This document shows positions 1 to 9,518 of a stretch of 64,000 nucleotides of DNA, in pieces. This DNA comes from Pseudoalteromonas luteoviolacea (lineage in GTDB: Bacteria; Pseudomonadota; Gammaproteobacteria; Enterobacterales; Alteromonadaceae): positions 124,001 to 188,000 of the forward strand of contig NZ_JAGJEH010000002.1 in NCBI RefSeq assembly GCF_018100925.1, read 5' to 3'. The notes beneath the pieces are model-generated. The model saw only the letters and a program-made list of their open reading frames with translations. It had not been told where the DNA came from and did no database searches. The position numbers were made by a program, and so were the translations under genes. Positions within the stretch are counted from its first letter, which is position 1, and each line of letters opens with the position of its first letter.

Positions 1-519
1 ATTAAAGCTGATTTTGGTGATATTGACGTGTTGGTAAATAATGCAGGTATTACTCGCGATAATTTGCTTATGCGTATGAAAGATGACGAGTGGACAGATA
101 TTATTGACACTAACTTAAGTGCAATTTATCGTTTATCCAAAGCTGTACTTCGCCCGATGATGAAGAAAAAGTCAGGCCGTATTATTAACATTGGTTCTGT
201 AGTTGGCACCATGGGTAATGCCGGTCAAGCAAACTATGCAGCAGCGAAAGCTGGTGTTATCGGTTTCTCTAAATCACTTGCACGTGAAGTCGCTTCTCGT
301 GGTATTACAGTGAATGTAATTGCACCTGGTTTTATCAAAACTGATATGACTGATGAATTAACTGACGAGCAAAAAGCGGCAACACTGGCAAACGTACCTG
401 CAGGTCGTTTAGGTCAGCCTGAAGAAATTGCTGCAGCTGTAGCGTACCTAGCTTCTGATGCAGCTGCGTATATCTCCGGAGAAACGTTGCACGTGAACGG
501 TGCGATGTATATGGTGTAA
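1..519 (+). CDS. fabG: 3-oxoacyl-[ACP] reductase FabG, 5' end outside the window
   Basis: NADPH-dependent reductase of the fatty-acid elongation cycle, reducing 3-oxoacyl-ACP to 3-hydroxyacyl-ACP in the cytoplasm. The frame is open from base 1, so this is the C-terminal 172 residues; about 70 residues including the Rossmann glycine motif lie upstream. Visible short-chain dehydrogenase landmarks are NNAG, the catalytic serine in NIGSVVG, and the YAAAK (YxxxK) pair. The C-terminus NGAMYMV is typical of FabG. It is followed in the same direction by acpP and fabF, the usual fab order. The family assignment is secure. Confidence 0.96.
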   Translation: MKADFGDIDVLVNNAGITRDNLLMRMKDDEWTDIIDTNLSAIYRLSKAVLRPMMKKKSGRIINIGSVVGTMGNAGQANYAAAKAGVIGFSKSLAREVASRGITVNVIAPGFIKTDMTDELTDEQKAATLANVPAGRLGQPEEIAAAVAYLASDAAAYISGETLHVNGAMYMV

Positions 520-648
520 AGATTACAAAATAATTTAAATTTTTGTGATCTTGCCGCAAACTAGCTTGATATTGCCCTGAAAATAGGCGATAAAGAGTAA
601 AAATATTTAGTAACAGGTTTGACCAGACAAAAAAGTCTAAGTCAATCC

Positions 649-677
649 TTGAATCAATACATGATGCGCCGTAAACT
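649..677 (+). promoter_or_regulatory. candidate sigma-70 promoter for acpP
   Basis: TTGAAT at 649-654 and TAAACT at 672-677 are separated by exactly 17 bases in the 209-base gap between fabG and acpP. The start would lie near 684, giving a leader of about 45 bases. acpP commonly has its own strong promoter within the fab cluster. This rests on sequence match only. Confidence 0.45.
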
Positions 678-728
678 ACGCCGCAATCTGAAATTAACGC
701 AAAAAGCGTTTTAATAAAGGAAAGAAGA

Positions 729-965
729 ATGAGCGACATCCAAGAACGCGTAAAAAAAATCATCGTTGAGCAACTAGGTGTTAAAGAGGAAGAAGTAAAA
801 TCAGAAGCTTCTTTCGTTGATGACCTAGGCGCGGACTCTCTTGACACTGTTGAGCTAGTAATGGCTCTAGAAGAAGAGTTTGACACTGAGATCCCTGATG
901 AAGAAGCTGAGAAAATCACTACTGTTCAGGCTGCGATCGACTACGTTACTGCTCACGCTGAGTAA
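729..965 (+). CDS. acpP: acyl carrier protein AcpP
   Basis: Small acidic carrier protein that holds growing acyl chains on a 4'-phosphopantetheine arm. It is 78 residues long, the normal size. The modification motif GADSLD places the phosphopantetheine serine at residue 37. The rest is rich in Glu/Asp, as expected for ACP helices II and III. The start has a strong ribosome site (AAAGGAAAGAAG) directly upstream. It lies between fabG and fabF, and a hairpin follows the stop codon, probably setting ACP expression apart from fabF. Confidence 0.98.
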   Translation: MSDIQERVKKIIVEQLGVKEEEVKSEASFVDDLGADSLDTVELVMALEEEFDTEIPDEEAEKITTVQAAIDYVTAHAE

Positions 966-978
966 TTAACGGATCTGA

Positions 979-998
979 AGGGCAGCACTCGCTGCCCT
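979..998 (+). terminator. hairpin between acpP and fabF
   Basis: An 8-bp perfect stem (AGGGCAGC/GCTGCCCT) with loop ACTC lies 14 bases after the acpP stop. The bases that follow are CA- and C-rich rather than a T run, so it is more likely a partial terminator or an mRNA 3'-end stabiliser than a full stop. Confidence 0.5.
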
Positions 999-1046
999 CA
1001 TTCATTCTACCCCCGCAAAATTTCAAATCCCTTTTTGGAGGAAACC

Positions 1047-2285
1047 GTGGCTAAACGTCGAGTCGTAGTAACTGGCTTAGGTATGTTGACGCCGCTAGGT
1101 AATGATGTTCAGTCAACCTGGCAAGGCCTATTAGAAGGTCGTAGTGGCATTTCAAATATCACGCATTTTGATACATCGAGTTTTGGAACTAAGTTTGCTG
1201 GCTTAGTTAACGACTTTGATGCGACAGAATACATGTCCAAAAAAGACACAAAAAAAATGGACTTGTTTATTCAGTATGGTATTGCAGCTGGTGTCCAAGC
1301 ATTAAAGGATTCAGGATTAGAAATCACTGAACAAAATGCTGCACGTGTTGGTGTGGCAGTTGGTTCAGGGATTGGTGGATTGACTCTTATTGAAGAAAAC
1401 CACCACAAGCTTATCGCGAGTGGTCCGCGAAAGTTATCACCTTTCTATGTACCTTCAACCATTATAAATATGATTTCAGGACATTTGTCTATCATGCATG
1501 GTTTGAGAGGTCCTAATATTTCGATTGTTACAGCTTGTACAACCGGTCTTCACAACATTGGTCATGCTGCACGTATGATTGCATATGGTGATGCAGACGC
1601 GATGGTTGCCGGTGGTGCTGAAAAGGCTTCTACACCTATTGGTATGGGTGGTTTTAGCGCAGCGCGTGCCTTGTCGACTCGAAATGATGATCCTCAAGCG
1701 GCCTCTCGTCCTTGGGATAAAGATAGAGACGGTTTTGTACTTGCAGATGGTGCCGGTGTTATCGTACTAGAAGAATACGAGCACGCAAAAGCACGTGGCG
1801 CTAAAATCTATGCTGAACTAGTTGGTTTCGGTATGAGTGGCGACGCATATCATATGACATCACCACCAGAAGACGGTTCGGGTGCTGCACTTGCTATGGA
1901 AAATGCACTAAACGATGCAGGTGTGAATGCGGAGCAAATTGGTTATATCAACGCACATGGTACATCAACTCCAGCAGGCGACATTGCTGAAACATCAGCA
2001 GTTAAGTCAATTTTTGGCAGCGCGGCGAATGATGTGATGGTGAGTTCTTCCAAATCAATGATGGGACATTTATTAGGTGCCGCGGGCTCTGTTGAGTCAA
2101 TTATAAGCATCTTGTCTTTGGTCGACCAGAAAGTATCGCCTACTATCAATTTGGATAACCCTGATGAAGGGTGTGACCTAGACTATGTTCCGCACACAGC
2201 CCGTGATGCAAAGTTAGATTATGCGCTTTGTAACTCGTTTGGTTTTGGTGGTACTAACGGCTCGTTGCTGTTCAAAAAGATTTAA
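1047..2285 (+). CDS. fabF: beta-ketoacyl-ACP synthase II FabF
   Basis: Condensing enzyme that extends acyl-ACP with malonyl-ACP. The GTG at 1047 is chosen as start because a GGAGG ribosome site sits at 1037-1041; a TTG at 1035 would overlap that site. The product is 412 residues, normal for FabF. The Cys-His-His triad is visible: the Cys in VTACTTG (about residue 164), the His in NAHGTST, and the His in [10 protein letters not shown]. The C-terminal GFGGTNG loop is intact. It ends the fab cluster; a strong terminator follows. Confidence 0.97.
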   Translation: MAKRRVVVTGLGMLTPLGNDVQSTWQGLLEGRSGISNITHFDTSSFGTKFAGLVNDFDATEYMSKKDTKKMDLFIQYGIAAGVQALKDSGLEITEQNAARVGVAVGSGIGGLTLIEENHHKLIASGPRKLSPFYVPSTIINMISGHLSIMHGLRGPNISIVTACTTGLHNIGHAARMIAYGDADAMVAGGAEKASTPIGMGGFSAARALSTRNDDPQAASRPWDKDRDGFVLADGAGVIVLEEYEHAKARGAKIYAELVGFGMSGDAYHMTSPPEDGSGAALAMENALNDAGVNAEQIGYINAHGTSTPAGDIAETSAVKSIFGSAANDVMVSSSKSMMGHLLGAAGSVESIISILSLVDQKVSPTINLDNPDEGCDLDYVPHTARDAKLDYALCNSFGFGGTNGSLLFKKI

Positions 2286-2304
2286 GTTTATCTTTAGTTT
2301 GATA

Positions 2305-2329
2305 AAGCCTGGCAATGCCAGGCTTTTTT
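2305..2329 (+). terminator. intrinsic terminator after fabF
   Basis: Stem AAGCCTGGC/GCCAGGCTT (2305-2313 and 2317-2325) with loop AAT is followed by a T run. It lies between the fabF stop and the pabC start, so pabC probably needs readthrough or its own promoter. Confidence 0.85.
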
Positions 2330-2344
2330 ATTTTCGGAAGGTTT

Positions 2345-3109
2345 ATGGAAATCAGTTATAAAGATCGTGGCTTAAACTATGGCGATGGCTTTTTCACAAC
2401 TATTAAAATTGAAAGTGGCCAACCACAGCTTTGGCAATATCATTTAGCAAGGCTCAGGCAGTGTCAGCAAGTCTTGTGTTTTCCAGAGCTAGACGAGCAA
2501 GCAATTACAAACGCGTGTTTGGAAGCCGCAAAAGGGTGTGGTTTAGGCGTGATCAAGGTTTTAATCACCAGGGGGGTTGGTGGACGAGGTTATGGCTTAC
2601 CAGAGCACCCAGAGCCCAAGATTATAATTACACAAAGTGATTTTCCTGCGCACTATTTTAAGTGGCAAGAACAAGGTGTTTGTTTGAGCGTCAGTGATAT
2701 TAAGCTTGGTCACCAGCCTCTGTTTGCTGGTCTGAAAACGCTTAACCGTCTAGAGCAAGTATTGATAAAAGCGCAAGCCAGCCAACAAGTGGCTGATGAT
2801 GTATTGGTTTTAGATATCGATGACAACGTCATAGAGTGCTCTGCTAGCAACCTCATCATTGTGAAAAATAACCAGCTGTTTACACCTAGCTTGAAGCTGT
2901 GTGGTATTAAAGGTGTGTATCTATCACTGCTGTCTGATCATACTCAAATAAAGTCTAAATCATTGTGTTTGCATGATGTATTGGAGGCAGACGCGGTATT
3001 TATGTGTAATAGTTTGATGGGACTTGTACCCGTAAAATCATTAGACAAACAGGTGTTTAACCTGCAAACTGCCCTTGATTTGAAGTCAAAGATAGAAGCC
3101 ACTCTATGA
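2345..3109 (+). CDS. pabC: aminodeoxychorismate lyase PabC
   Basis: PLP-dependent fold-type IV enzyme that releases pyruvate from 4-amino-4-deoxychorismate to give p-aminobenzoate for folate synthesis. The ATG at 2345 is chosen because GGAAGG lies just upstream and the longer frame would begin inside the fabF terminator. The product is 254 residues. Family landmarks are DRGLNYGDGFFTT near the N-terminus, TRGVGGRGY, the PLP-lysine region LKTLNRLEQV, and ECSASNL. Its stop overlaps the mltG start by four bases (ATGA), so the pair is translationally coupled. Confidence 0.93.
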   Translation: MEISYKDRGLNYGDGFFTTIKIESGQPQLWQYHLARLRQCQQVLCFPELDEQAITNACLEAAKGCGLGVIKVLITRGVGGRGYGLPEHPEPKIIITQSDFPAHYFKWQEQGVCLSVSDIKLGHQPLFAGLKTLNRLEQVLIKAQASQQVADDVLVLDIDDNVIECSASNLIIVKNNQLFTPSLKLCGIKGVYLSLLSDHTQIKSKSLCLHDVLEADAVFMCNSLMGLVPVKSLDKQVFNLQTALDLKSKIEATL

Positions 3110-4089
3110 TCCGTTTTTTATTATGGGCCGTCTCAGTTCCTGTACTTATCATCTTATATTATGGGTATAACTTACAGGGTTTGATGCGAAGTGAAACCCT
3201 AGACTTACCAGAGCAATATACGCAAGTGTCGCAGGGGGAGACTTTTCATAGCTTATGTGCAAAATGGCAGTCTCAGCAGGCATTGGAAAGCTGCTTTCCT
3301 TATAAACTTTATAGTAAGTTGCAGCCGCAGAAATTCACTCTAAAAGCCGGGGTTTATGAGTTGAGGGGCCTTACTGTATTGACGGCCATTGAAAAAGTTC
3401 ACCGCGGTGACAAGGCGGATTTTACCTTCACTATTATTGAAGGTGACACTTATAAAACGATCATTGAGAATCTAAAGAAGAGTGCGTTTTTAATATTCGA
3501 TATTCCAGATGAGCCTTCAGAAGGTTTTATACAATTTGGCAATGGACACCCAGAAGGGTGGTTATACCCCGATACATATCATTATGAAGGTTTGACCGAT
3601 GCGTCAGCACTGTTGCAGCGTGCGCATACAAAGATGCAAAGCGTTTTAAGCGAAGCTTGGGAAAAACGAGGCGACAATGTACCGTTAAAAAGTGATTATG
3701 AAGCGCTTATTCTTGCTTCTATAATTGAAAAGGAGTCAGGGCAAGCTGCTGAGAGAGATATTATTTCTTCGGTATTTCATAATAGATTGAACAAGGGGAT
3801 GAGATTACAGACAGATCCAACTGTTATTTATGGGCTCGGAGAACGGTTCCGTGGTGATATTAAAAAGTCTCATTTGCGTGAATATACGCCATATAACACC
3901 TACCGAATTGATAGACTTCCACCAACACCAATTGCAATGCCCTCCAAAGATGCATTGTTTGCAGCTGTGCAACCAGCTAATACAGACTTTTTATATTTTG
4001 TTTCAAAAGGAAATGGCGCACATTATTTCTCTAAATCACTGAAAGAACACAATAGAGCTGTGCGAAAGTACATTTTAAATGAGCAGTGA
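3106..4089 (+). CDS. mltG: endolytic murein transglycosylase MltG (YceG family)
   Basis: Inner-membrane lytic transglycosylase that cuts nascent glycan strands and helps end their polymerisation. It is 327 residues, close to the family norm of about 340. One N-terminal membrane segment (about residues 2-20) is followed by a LysM-like region and the YceG domain. The catalytic glutamate lies in ASIIEKESG, and QTDPTVIYG and YNTY are also conserved. It overlaps pabC by four bases. In many gammaproteobacteria tmk and holB follow; here the next gene is convergent and unrelated. Confidence 0.94.
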   Translation: MIRFLLWAVSVPVLIILYYGYNLQGLMRSETLDLPEQYTQVSQGETFHSLCAKWQSQQALESCFPYKLYSKLQPQKFTLKAGVYELRGLTVLTAIEKVHRGDKADFTFTIIEGDTYKTIIENLKKSAFLIFDIPDEPSEGFIQFGNGHPEGWLYPDTYHYEGLTDASALLQRAHTKMQSVLSEAWEKRGDNVPLKSDYEALILASIIEKESGQAAERDIISSVFHNRLNKGMRLQTDPTVIYGLGERFRGDIKKSHLREYTPYNTYRIDRLPPTPIAMPSKDALFAAVQPANTDFLYFVSKGNGAHYFSKSLKEHNRAVRKYILNEQ

Positions 4090-4117
4090 GTTTGCCGTTA
4101 AGATATCAAGCCATAAA

Positions 4118-4141
4118 AAGGCTGTACTTAGGTACAGCCTT
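4118..4141. terminator. bidirectional terminator between mltG and the deacetylase gene
   Basis: A 10-bp perfect stem (AAGGCTGTAC/GTACAGCCTT) with loop TTAG lies between convergent stop codons. On the minus strand it is followed by a T run; on the plus strand by TAATCATTTG, so it should work best for the minus-strand gene. Confidence 0.75.
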
Positions 4142-4155
4142 AATCATTTGATCTA

Positions 4156-5748
4156 TTACTTTTTACTAAATTCAACAGTCAAAACTTGGTTAGCTGTCAA
4201 ATTACTGAACGTATACTGCTCTAGAGGACCTAGGTTAACGCCGTTGAGCGTGACACTTTTAACTTGAGCGCCAGCAGCGGCATTGAAGAAGAAGGTTTGA
4301 TCTTTGTTCGGTGCTATCAAGATGTCACCAAATGTATCGCCAGTCGGTGTAACACTGCCTAAGTGAGAAACCTTGCTCGCTTGTTCTCTGGTGATAAGTT
4401 TCCAAGGGTCGTAGTCAGGAGCAAGCGCACCAGGCATTGAATCTGCGTACCACTTAGCTTCATAGTACTTGCCGTCATGATAAACTTGGTCACCCTTTTG
4501 GTAGATGTTGCCTTGTGCATACGTCGGGCTTGCCCCAATGCTTTTAACTGTTACAACTTTACCATCAGTCAGAGGCGCAGGGTTACGCATCCACTCAACG
4601 ATATCTTTAAATGGCACGATACGGACTACAGGTTGACCGTTAACTTTCAAACTGAGCGCATATTGAATGAATTCTTCAATTGCTTGTTGACGCTCTAAGT
4701 AAGTAGTCGCACGCCCACCTGTATCATACTCTGGCGCGTAAATATTGGCATGTGCACCGTATAATAAAGGAGAGCGGTTGCCTTCGAGTCTCAAATGCAA
4801 GTTGTGCTTTAAGATAGCTAGCACGTCATTTTTACTCATTGCGCTACCAACCCACATATTTGTGTCAAATGCGACCATTTTACCGCCTTGTGGCTTTTCA
4901 AATACGTTTGAAGGGAGCTGCCATAGGCCAGGGAAGTGACCAACGTCTGGTTTTCCAACCCGCGTTGTAGGCGTACCATTGTTCATGGTATAAGGCCATG
5001 GGTTGTTGGTGCCATTATATTGGCTGCCCCAACCCTCTTCTACACTGGTATCGTAGACAAAATTACCTTTGATAAGAGCTGAAAACAACGCATTATTGTG
5101 ATTTAAATAAGGGGTCCTAAAGCCAATAATCTCACTAACTGGGATCCCGGGGCCCGCAGCATCATTTGCACCGTGCATGATCTCTGTAGCGTCAAACGGT
5201 TTACTTAACCATGTTTGAGTAATACCCAGCTCCTGTGCCCACTGTGCTTCACTGAAGTTGCCCGTATCTGGCCCGCCATCTTTGTGGCTCCACGTGTGAT
5301 TGCCAATCTCGTGGCCATCTAGCCAAGCATTTCTCCAAGCATGTTTGACACCCACAGCATCGTTAGCGGCAGCTTCTATATAAGAGGGCGTATTGAAGAA
5401 AGTAAACCTGACTGGTGAGCCATCAAATGTCGCCGTATTATGTGAGCCATTGTCGTTTTGTAATTGACGAGTAAAGTTAACTATCCAGTCCATGCCTGCC
5501 TTAGAACCATTGTCATCGAAACCAATCGAAATAAACAATGGCACCTGAACTGGTCTCAGTTGAGCAGGAGGCATTTGGCTCCAAGGCTGATTATCTGAAT
5601 AATCATAGTTATTGGTTTGTGCTGTCGTTAATTGAGCATCAGCAGGTAACTCAACTGATTTAATTCCAGAGTCGTATACGCTTGCTTGTGCAACTGAAGA
5701 TATACCGATGAATACACCTAGTGACAGCGCTGACATTTTAAACTTCAT
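4156..5748 (-). CDS. secreted polysaccharide (chitooligosaccharide-type) deacetylase with a chitin-binding module
   Basis: Predicted exported CE4 (NodB-fold) deacetylase acting on chitin fragments. The ATG at 5748 is preferred (ribosome site TAAGGA six bases upstream) over a TTG two codons earlier; the product is 530 residues. A signal peptide ending near SVAQA is followed by the NodB domain with metal site residues in SIGFDDNGS (about residue 75-83) and HTWSH (151-155), plus RTPYLNHN. About residues 395-450 resemble a CBM5/12 chitin-binding module (YQKGDQVYHDGKYYEAKWY). A further C-terminal beta-rich domain of about 70 residues is unassigned. Substrate is inferred from architecture. It has no operon partner here. 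Confidence 0.88.
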   Translation of the reverse strand: MKFKMSALSLGVFIGISSVAQASVYDSGIKSVELPADAQLTTAQTNNYDYSDNQPWSQMPPAQLRPVQVPLFISIGFDDNGSKAGMDWIVNFTRQLQNDNGSHNTATFDGSPVRFTFFNTPSYIEAAANDAVGVKHAWRNAWLDGHEIGNHTWSHKDGGPDTGNFSEAQWAQELGITQTWLSKPFDATEIMHGANDAAGPGIPVSEIIGFRTPYLNHNNALFSALIKGNFVYDTSVEEGWGSQYNGTNNPWPYTMNNGTPTTRVGKPDVGHFPGLWQLPSNVFEKPQGGKMVAFDTNMWVGSAMSKNDVLAILKHNLHLRLEGNRSPLLYGAHANIYAPEYDTGGRATTYLERQQAIEEFIQYALSLKVNGQPVVRIVPFKDIVEWMRNPAPLTDGKVVTVKSIGASPTYAQGNIYQKGDQVYHDGKYYEAKWYADSMPGALAPDYDPWKLITREQASKVSHLGSVTPTGDTFGDILIAPNKDQTFFFNAAAGAQVKSVTLNGVNLGPLEQYTFSNLTANQVLTVEFSKK

Positions 5749-6234
5749 GATCAATCCTTACTTAAAGTTTTTCATATTGGGATGGGGGTATTGTACATAA
5801 AAAAGCGCTAATTAAAGGCGGCGAAATAAAGAGGGATTTAGCATAAATAGCGAGCGGGGTTGATGGTTTATAAATTAATAAGTAAAAAATACAGTGGTTT
5901 ATTTTTTTGTAAGGTACATTGGATAAGCTTTCGTACATGTTGTGATTATTCATTATTATTGAATATGGTTGTGTGGCAAAAAACAAATACAGATGAGTAT
6001 GATTCAAGTGATGTAACGACAGCGAGTGAATCGTCTTAAATTGTCTGGTTGTAATGATAATAATTGAATTGTTAGCTTACCTAGCTCTTCGAATAAAAAT
6101 AGAAAAAGCGTTTATATAAGTGACTTATAAACGCGATTTATGTAGATTACTGTTGAATTTGAAATTACACAGAATACAAGCAAATACGGCTAAGTATTCC
6201 TACACACTGCGATGACAACATTTGGGGATAAATA
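5749..6234. other. 486-base intergenic region
   Basis: AT-rich spacer between divergent genes for the deacetylase and the DUF885 lipoprotein; it must carry both promoters. I found no convincing gene. A weak minus-strand frame at 5762-6007 has no ribosome site or recognisable domain. Confidence 0.5.
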
Positions 6235-8109
6235 ATGAAAAAGGTTAACGTGCTGGCAGCGGCTGTACTTTTTGCCATTACTGGATGTGCGACAGAGTCC
6301 ACATCGAATCAAGTTAATAGTGAAAACCTAGCTAAAGCGAAAAAAACAATAAGTAGAGCTGAGGTTGACACCGTAGTCGATAAATATACCAAAACGTTTA
6401 TTTCTCACCAGCCAGCTTTGGCAACATCTTTGAAGCTTGAAAGTGAAGATTATGGCCGCTATGAAAATAGACTACCCGACTACTCAGTTGCTGGCATGCA
6501 AGCGTTGCAGATAGACATGACACATGCTGCCGAGCAGCTCAAGCAGTTGCAATCTGCGCAGCTCAGTGACAAAGACAGATTGCATGTGCAAGTTAATGAG
6601 GTTATAGCACGGTATTATGCAGGTGACAGTGTATTTTCTGCCGGATACATTGATACTTGGGGTGGACATTTACCTTATATCGTAAACCAGATATCAGGGC
6701 CTCTGATGGACGTGCCAAGTATATTGCAAAACCAGCATGAAATTAGCAATATATCTGATGCAAAAGCGTATGTGGAACGTTTAGCTGCGTTTGCGACTAT
6801 GGTGGACCAAGTCAATGAGAAAGTCGTCAGTGATGCAAAGCGTGGGATCATACTGCCTAAGCCACTATTTCCCAATACTTTATCTTATCTAACTGCGTAC
6901 ACTGAACCAAAAGCAAATGAACATGTACTTGTGACGTCTTTCGCTACAAAGCTAGAAAACCTTGAAGGCGTTAGTGACAGAGCAAAAGCGAGTTTAGTTG
7001 AAAGTGCTGCATCAGTGATGGCAATGCAGATATATCCTGCATTTGGTCGTATCACCGCCAAAATGACAGAATTGGAAAAACAGGCCTCAGATAAGGTCGG
7101 TATTTGGGCACAGCCTAATGGAGAAGCGTTTTATCAACATGCTATCACGTATTTAGCAGACTCAGACATGACGGCACAACAGATCCATGAAGTGGGCCAA
7201 GCGGAAGTGAAGCGTATCACAAAGCGCATGGATGAGATCTTAAAGTCGAATGGCTACACCAAGGGCTCAGTGAGCGAGCGTATGAAGCAATTAAACGAAG
7301 AGCCACGCTTTTTGTTTGCTGATAGCGATCAGGGTCGACAGGAACTGTTGGACTTCTTAAAGGGCGAGATTGAAGTCATCAATGAAAAAGCCCCCCAGTA
7401 CTTTTCGACTCTGCCACCACAAAAAGTAGAAGTAAAACGTATTCCAGTTGAGGTTGAAGCTGGCGCACCTGGTGGTTATTACTATGGCCCTTCTTTAGAT
7501 GGCAGCCGCCCTGGGGTGTTTGCGATAAATCTCAAAGATATGAAGGCTGTGCCAAGTTTTGGTTTGAAAACACTGACATATCATGAAGCGGTACCAGGGC
7601 ATCACTTCCAAATTGCACTCAATATGTTACAAACCGACATTGGCTTAATGCGCCAAAATGCGTCGTTTAACGGCTATATCGAAGGGTGGGCACTTTACTC
7701 CGAGTTACTTGCTTACGAAATGGGCATGTACGAAGGCGACCCATTCGGTGATCTAGGTCGATTGCAAGCGGAGGCATACCGAGCAGCCCGCCTTGTTGTA
7801 GATACAGGCCTACACTATAAAAAGTGGACTCGACAAGAGGCAATTGAGTATTTTGCTGAGGCGACAGGCTCGGCTATGAGCGATGTCGTCCCTGCAATAG
7901 ATCGCTATATTGCATGGCCGGGGCAAGCTCTAGGCTATAAGTTGGGTATGCTGAAGTTTGAAGAGCTAAGAAAAGGTGCGCAGAAAGCTTTGGGCAACAA
8001 GTTTGATATGACATCGTTTCATGACGAAATTTTACTAAAAGGCGCACGTCCACTGGCGCTGGTTGAACAAGACATTGCTCGCTGGGTTGAAAAACGCAAA
8101 GCAATGTAA
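6235..8109 (+). CDS. DUF885 family lipoprotein, putative metallopeptidase
   Basis: 624-residue exported protein of the DUF885 family, found widely in Alteromonadales. The signal peptide ends in a lipobox (FAITGC, Cys about residue 19), so it should be membrane-anchored. The motif HEAVPGHH at residues 450-457 has the form HExxxHH and, with a downstream glutamate in GYIEGWALYSE, looks like a zinc-peptidase site. The exact substrate is unknown. The ribosome site GGGGAT precedes the ATG. A strong terminator follows, so it seems monocistronic. Confidence 0.88.
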   Translation: MKKVNVLAAAVLFAITGCATESTSNQVNSENLAKAKKTISRAEVDTVVDKYTKTFISHQPALATSLKLESEDYGRYENRLPDYSVAGMQALQIDMTHAAEQLKQLQSAQLSDKDRLHVQVNEVIARYYAGDSVFSAGYIDTWGGHLPYIVNQISGPLMDVPSILQNQHEISNISDAKAYVERLAAFATMVDQVNEKVVSDAKRGIILPKPLFPNTLSYLTAYTEPKANEHVLVTSFATKLENLEGVSDRAKASLVESAASVMAMQIYPAFGRITAKMTELEKQASDKVGIWAQPNGEAFYQHAITYLADSDMTAQQIHEVGQAEVKRITKRMDEILKSNGYTKGSVSERMKQLNEEPRFLFADSDQGRQELLDFLKGEIEVINEKAPQYFSTLPPQKVEVKRIPVEVEAGAPGGYYYGPSLDGSRPGVFAINLKDMKAVPSFGLKTLTYHEAVPGHHFQIALNMLQTDIGLMRQNASFNGYIEGWALYSELLAYEMGMYEGDPFGDLGRLQAEAYRAARLVVDTGLHYKKWTRQEAIEYFAEATGSAMSDVVPAIDRYIAWPGQALGYKLGMLKFEELRKGAQKALGNKFDMTSFHDEILLKGARPLALVEQDIARWVEKRKAM

Positions 8110-8135
8110 ATTTGTCATGGCTTATGAATGATAAC

Positions 8136-8159
8136 AAGGGGCAATTCGCCCCTTTTTTA
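8136..8159 (+). terminator. intrinsic terminator after the DUF885 gene
   Basis: Stem AAGGGGC/GCCCCTT with loop AATTC, followed by TTTTT. It lies 27 bases after the stop codon. Confidence 0.88.
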
Positions 8160-8275
8160 TGTTTTAAAAGAGAAGCTTGATGTACAACTTGGTACATTTT
8201 TAAAAAAAGTAATACGCAATTTTGTGTGCAGGTTCCATATGCTTTAAAAACAATAACAATATGGGTACCAATTCA

Positions 8276-9478
8276 ATGATTTGTAGATTAAGAGAAAGTT
8301 TCACCATAGCGATTGCGATATTTAGCTTAAGCGCTTGTGGTGGAGATAACAGTTCAAACACACAAAGAAATGTATCAATACCAGCTCAACAACCGGCACT
8401 TAACTCTGCGCACAAAGTTGAGGTCGAGTTTAACTATCAAAAATTAATTGATGACCTCGTTTCTGATCAAGTACACGGTATTATCTTGCATGTTTCTACA
8501 CCAAATCGTACTTTTACAGGAAGTAGTGGTACTGCTAATTTAACGACACAAGCGCCATTGCAGCCCGATGCTGTTTATCACCTAGCAAGCACAGGAAAAG
8601 TTTTTACTGCACTATTGGCCGTTCAATTGCACCAAGCGGGGCTTTTAGACCTGGATGCGACAATAGATACGTGGTTATCACCGGGGATTATCGAACAAAT
8701 AGAGCATGGCACGGAGATCACTCTGCGACAGTTATTAAATCATAGCAGTGGAATTTACAACTACTCTGATCCGCGAAGCAACGACGCGTATGTCGAGTTT
8801 GTTTTGGCAAACTATAAAAAAGGGATCACAAATCAAGATCTCGTTCAATTTGCATTAGGCCAACCAGCCTACTTTAAGCCAGGCAGTGGGGCCGAATACT
8901 CTAATAGTAATTATGCTTTGGCAGGCATTATTTTAGATAGAGTATTAGGACACCCAAATGCGCATGCGATGCGAGATCTAATTATCGATAGGTTAGAGTT
9001 GGTTAATACTTTTTCGGTTGGCATTGAAAATCAATTTGCTGAGATTACCCCAGGATATGAAAAGCAAAACGGCGAATATATTAATACGTGGCCTATCTTA
9101 AGTCATGTAACCTCTTCAGCAACGCCAATAGCGTCAACTGTTACCGAGTTATCGCTATTAATGGAAAATATCTTTAATAATGAGCAGTGGTTGTCGAATC
9201 AAGCTCGTGAAGAGCTCATTGGCGCTAAAAGTCGTGCTTCGGTATCTCCGGGCCTTGAATATGTTCTAGGCTTATGGAAAGAGGATATACAAGGGTATAC
9301 TGTCTATCACCACAATGGTGGGAATCATGGCTATGTGTCTAATAATTTATACATTCCGGAGCTCAATACCAGTGTGGTTTATTTTCTCAACTGTGGACTC
9401 AATGATAAATGTTTGGATGCGTTTCAAACGATCGAGCGTGCGGTAATGGAAAGTATTTTGGTAAAGCTTAAGGTGTGA
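8276..9478 (+). CDS. beta-lactamase-fold (class C/serine hydrolase) lipoprotein
   Basis: Predicted envelope serine hydrolase of the class C beta-lactamase/penicillin-binding family (Pfam Beta-lactamase). The SxxK motif is STGK (Ser105, Lys108 from this start), the YxN motif is YSN in GAEYSNSNYAL, and HNGG near the C-terminus takes the KTG place. A signal peptide ends in the lipobox SLSAC. Start choice is uncertain: ATG at 8261 and ATG at 8276 are both possible and neither has a clear ribosome site; 8276 gives the tidier signal peptide. Many such proteins are esterases or D-aminopeptidases rather than beta-lactamases, so resistance should not be assumed. Confidence 0.85.
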   Translation: MICRLRESFTIAIAIFSLSACGGDNSSNTQRNVSIPAQQPALNSAHKVEVEFNYQKLIDDLVSDQVHGIILHVSTPNRTFTGSSGTANLTTQAPLQPDAVYHLASTGKVFTALLAVQLHQAGLLDLDATIDTWLSPGIIEQIEHGTEITLRQLLNHSSGIYNYSDPRSNDAYVEFVLANYKKGITNQDLVQFALGQPAYFKPGSGAEYSNSNYALAGIILDRVLGHPNAHAMRDLIIDRLELVNTFSVGIENQFAEITPGYEKQNGEYINTWPILSHVTSSATPIASTVTELSLLMENIFNNEQWLSNQAREELIGAKSRASVSPGLEYVLGLWKEDIQGYTVYHHNGGNHGYVSNNLYIPELNTSVVYFLNCGLNDKCLDAFQTIERAVMESILVKLKV

Positions 9479-9483
9479 TGAGA

Positions 9484-9505
9484 TGCGCGGCGAGCAAGCC
9501 GCGCA
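9484..9505. terminator. GC-rich hairpin between convergent genes
   Basis: Stem TGCGCGGC/GCCGCGCA with loop GAGCAA lies just after the hydrolase stop and before the ybiT stop. It lacks a T run on either side, so efficiency is uncertain. Confidence 0.5.
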
Positions 9506-9518
9506 GCCTCAGCCTGTA

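Noticed and set aside
5762..6007. Minus-strand frame of 81 codons in the deacetylase/DUF885 gap
   Set aside because: No ribosome site, no recognisable domain, unusual composition; probably promoter DNA.
8276..9478. True class C beta-lactamase
   Set aside because: The motifs fit the wider serine hydrolase family, and a lipoprotein anchor with HNGG in place of KTG argues for an esterase or peptidase.
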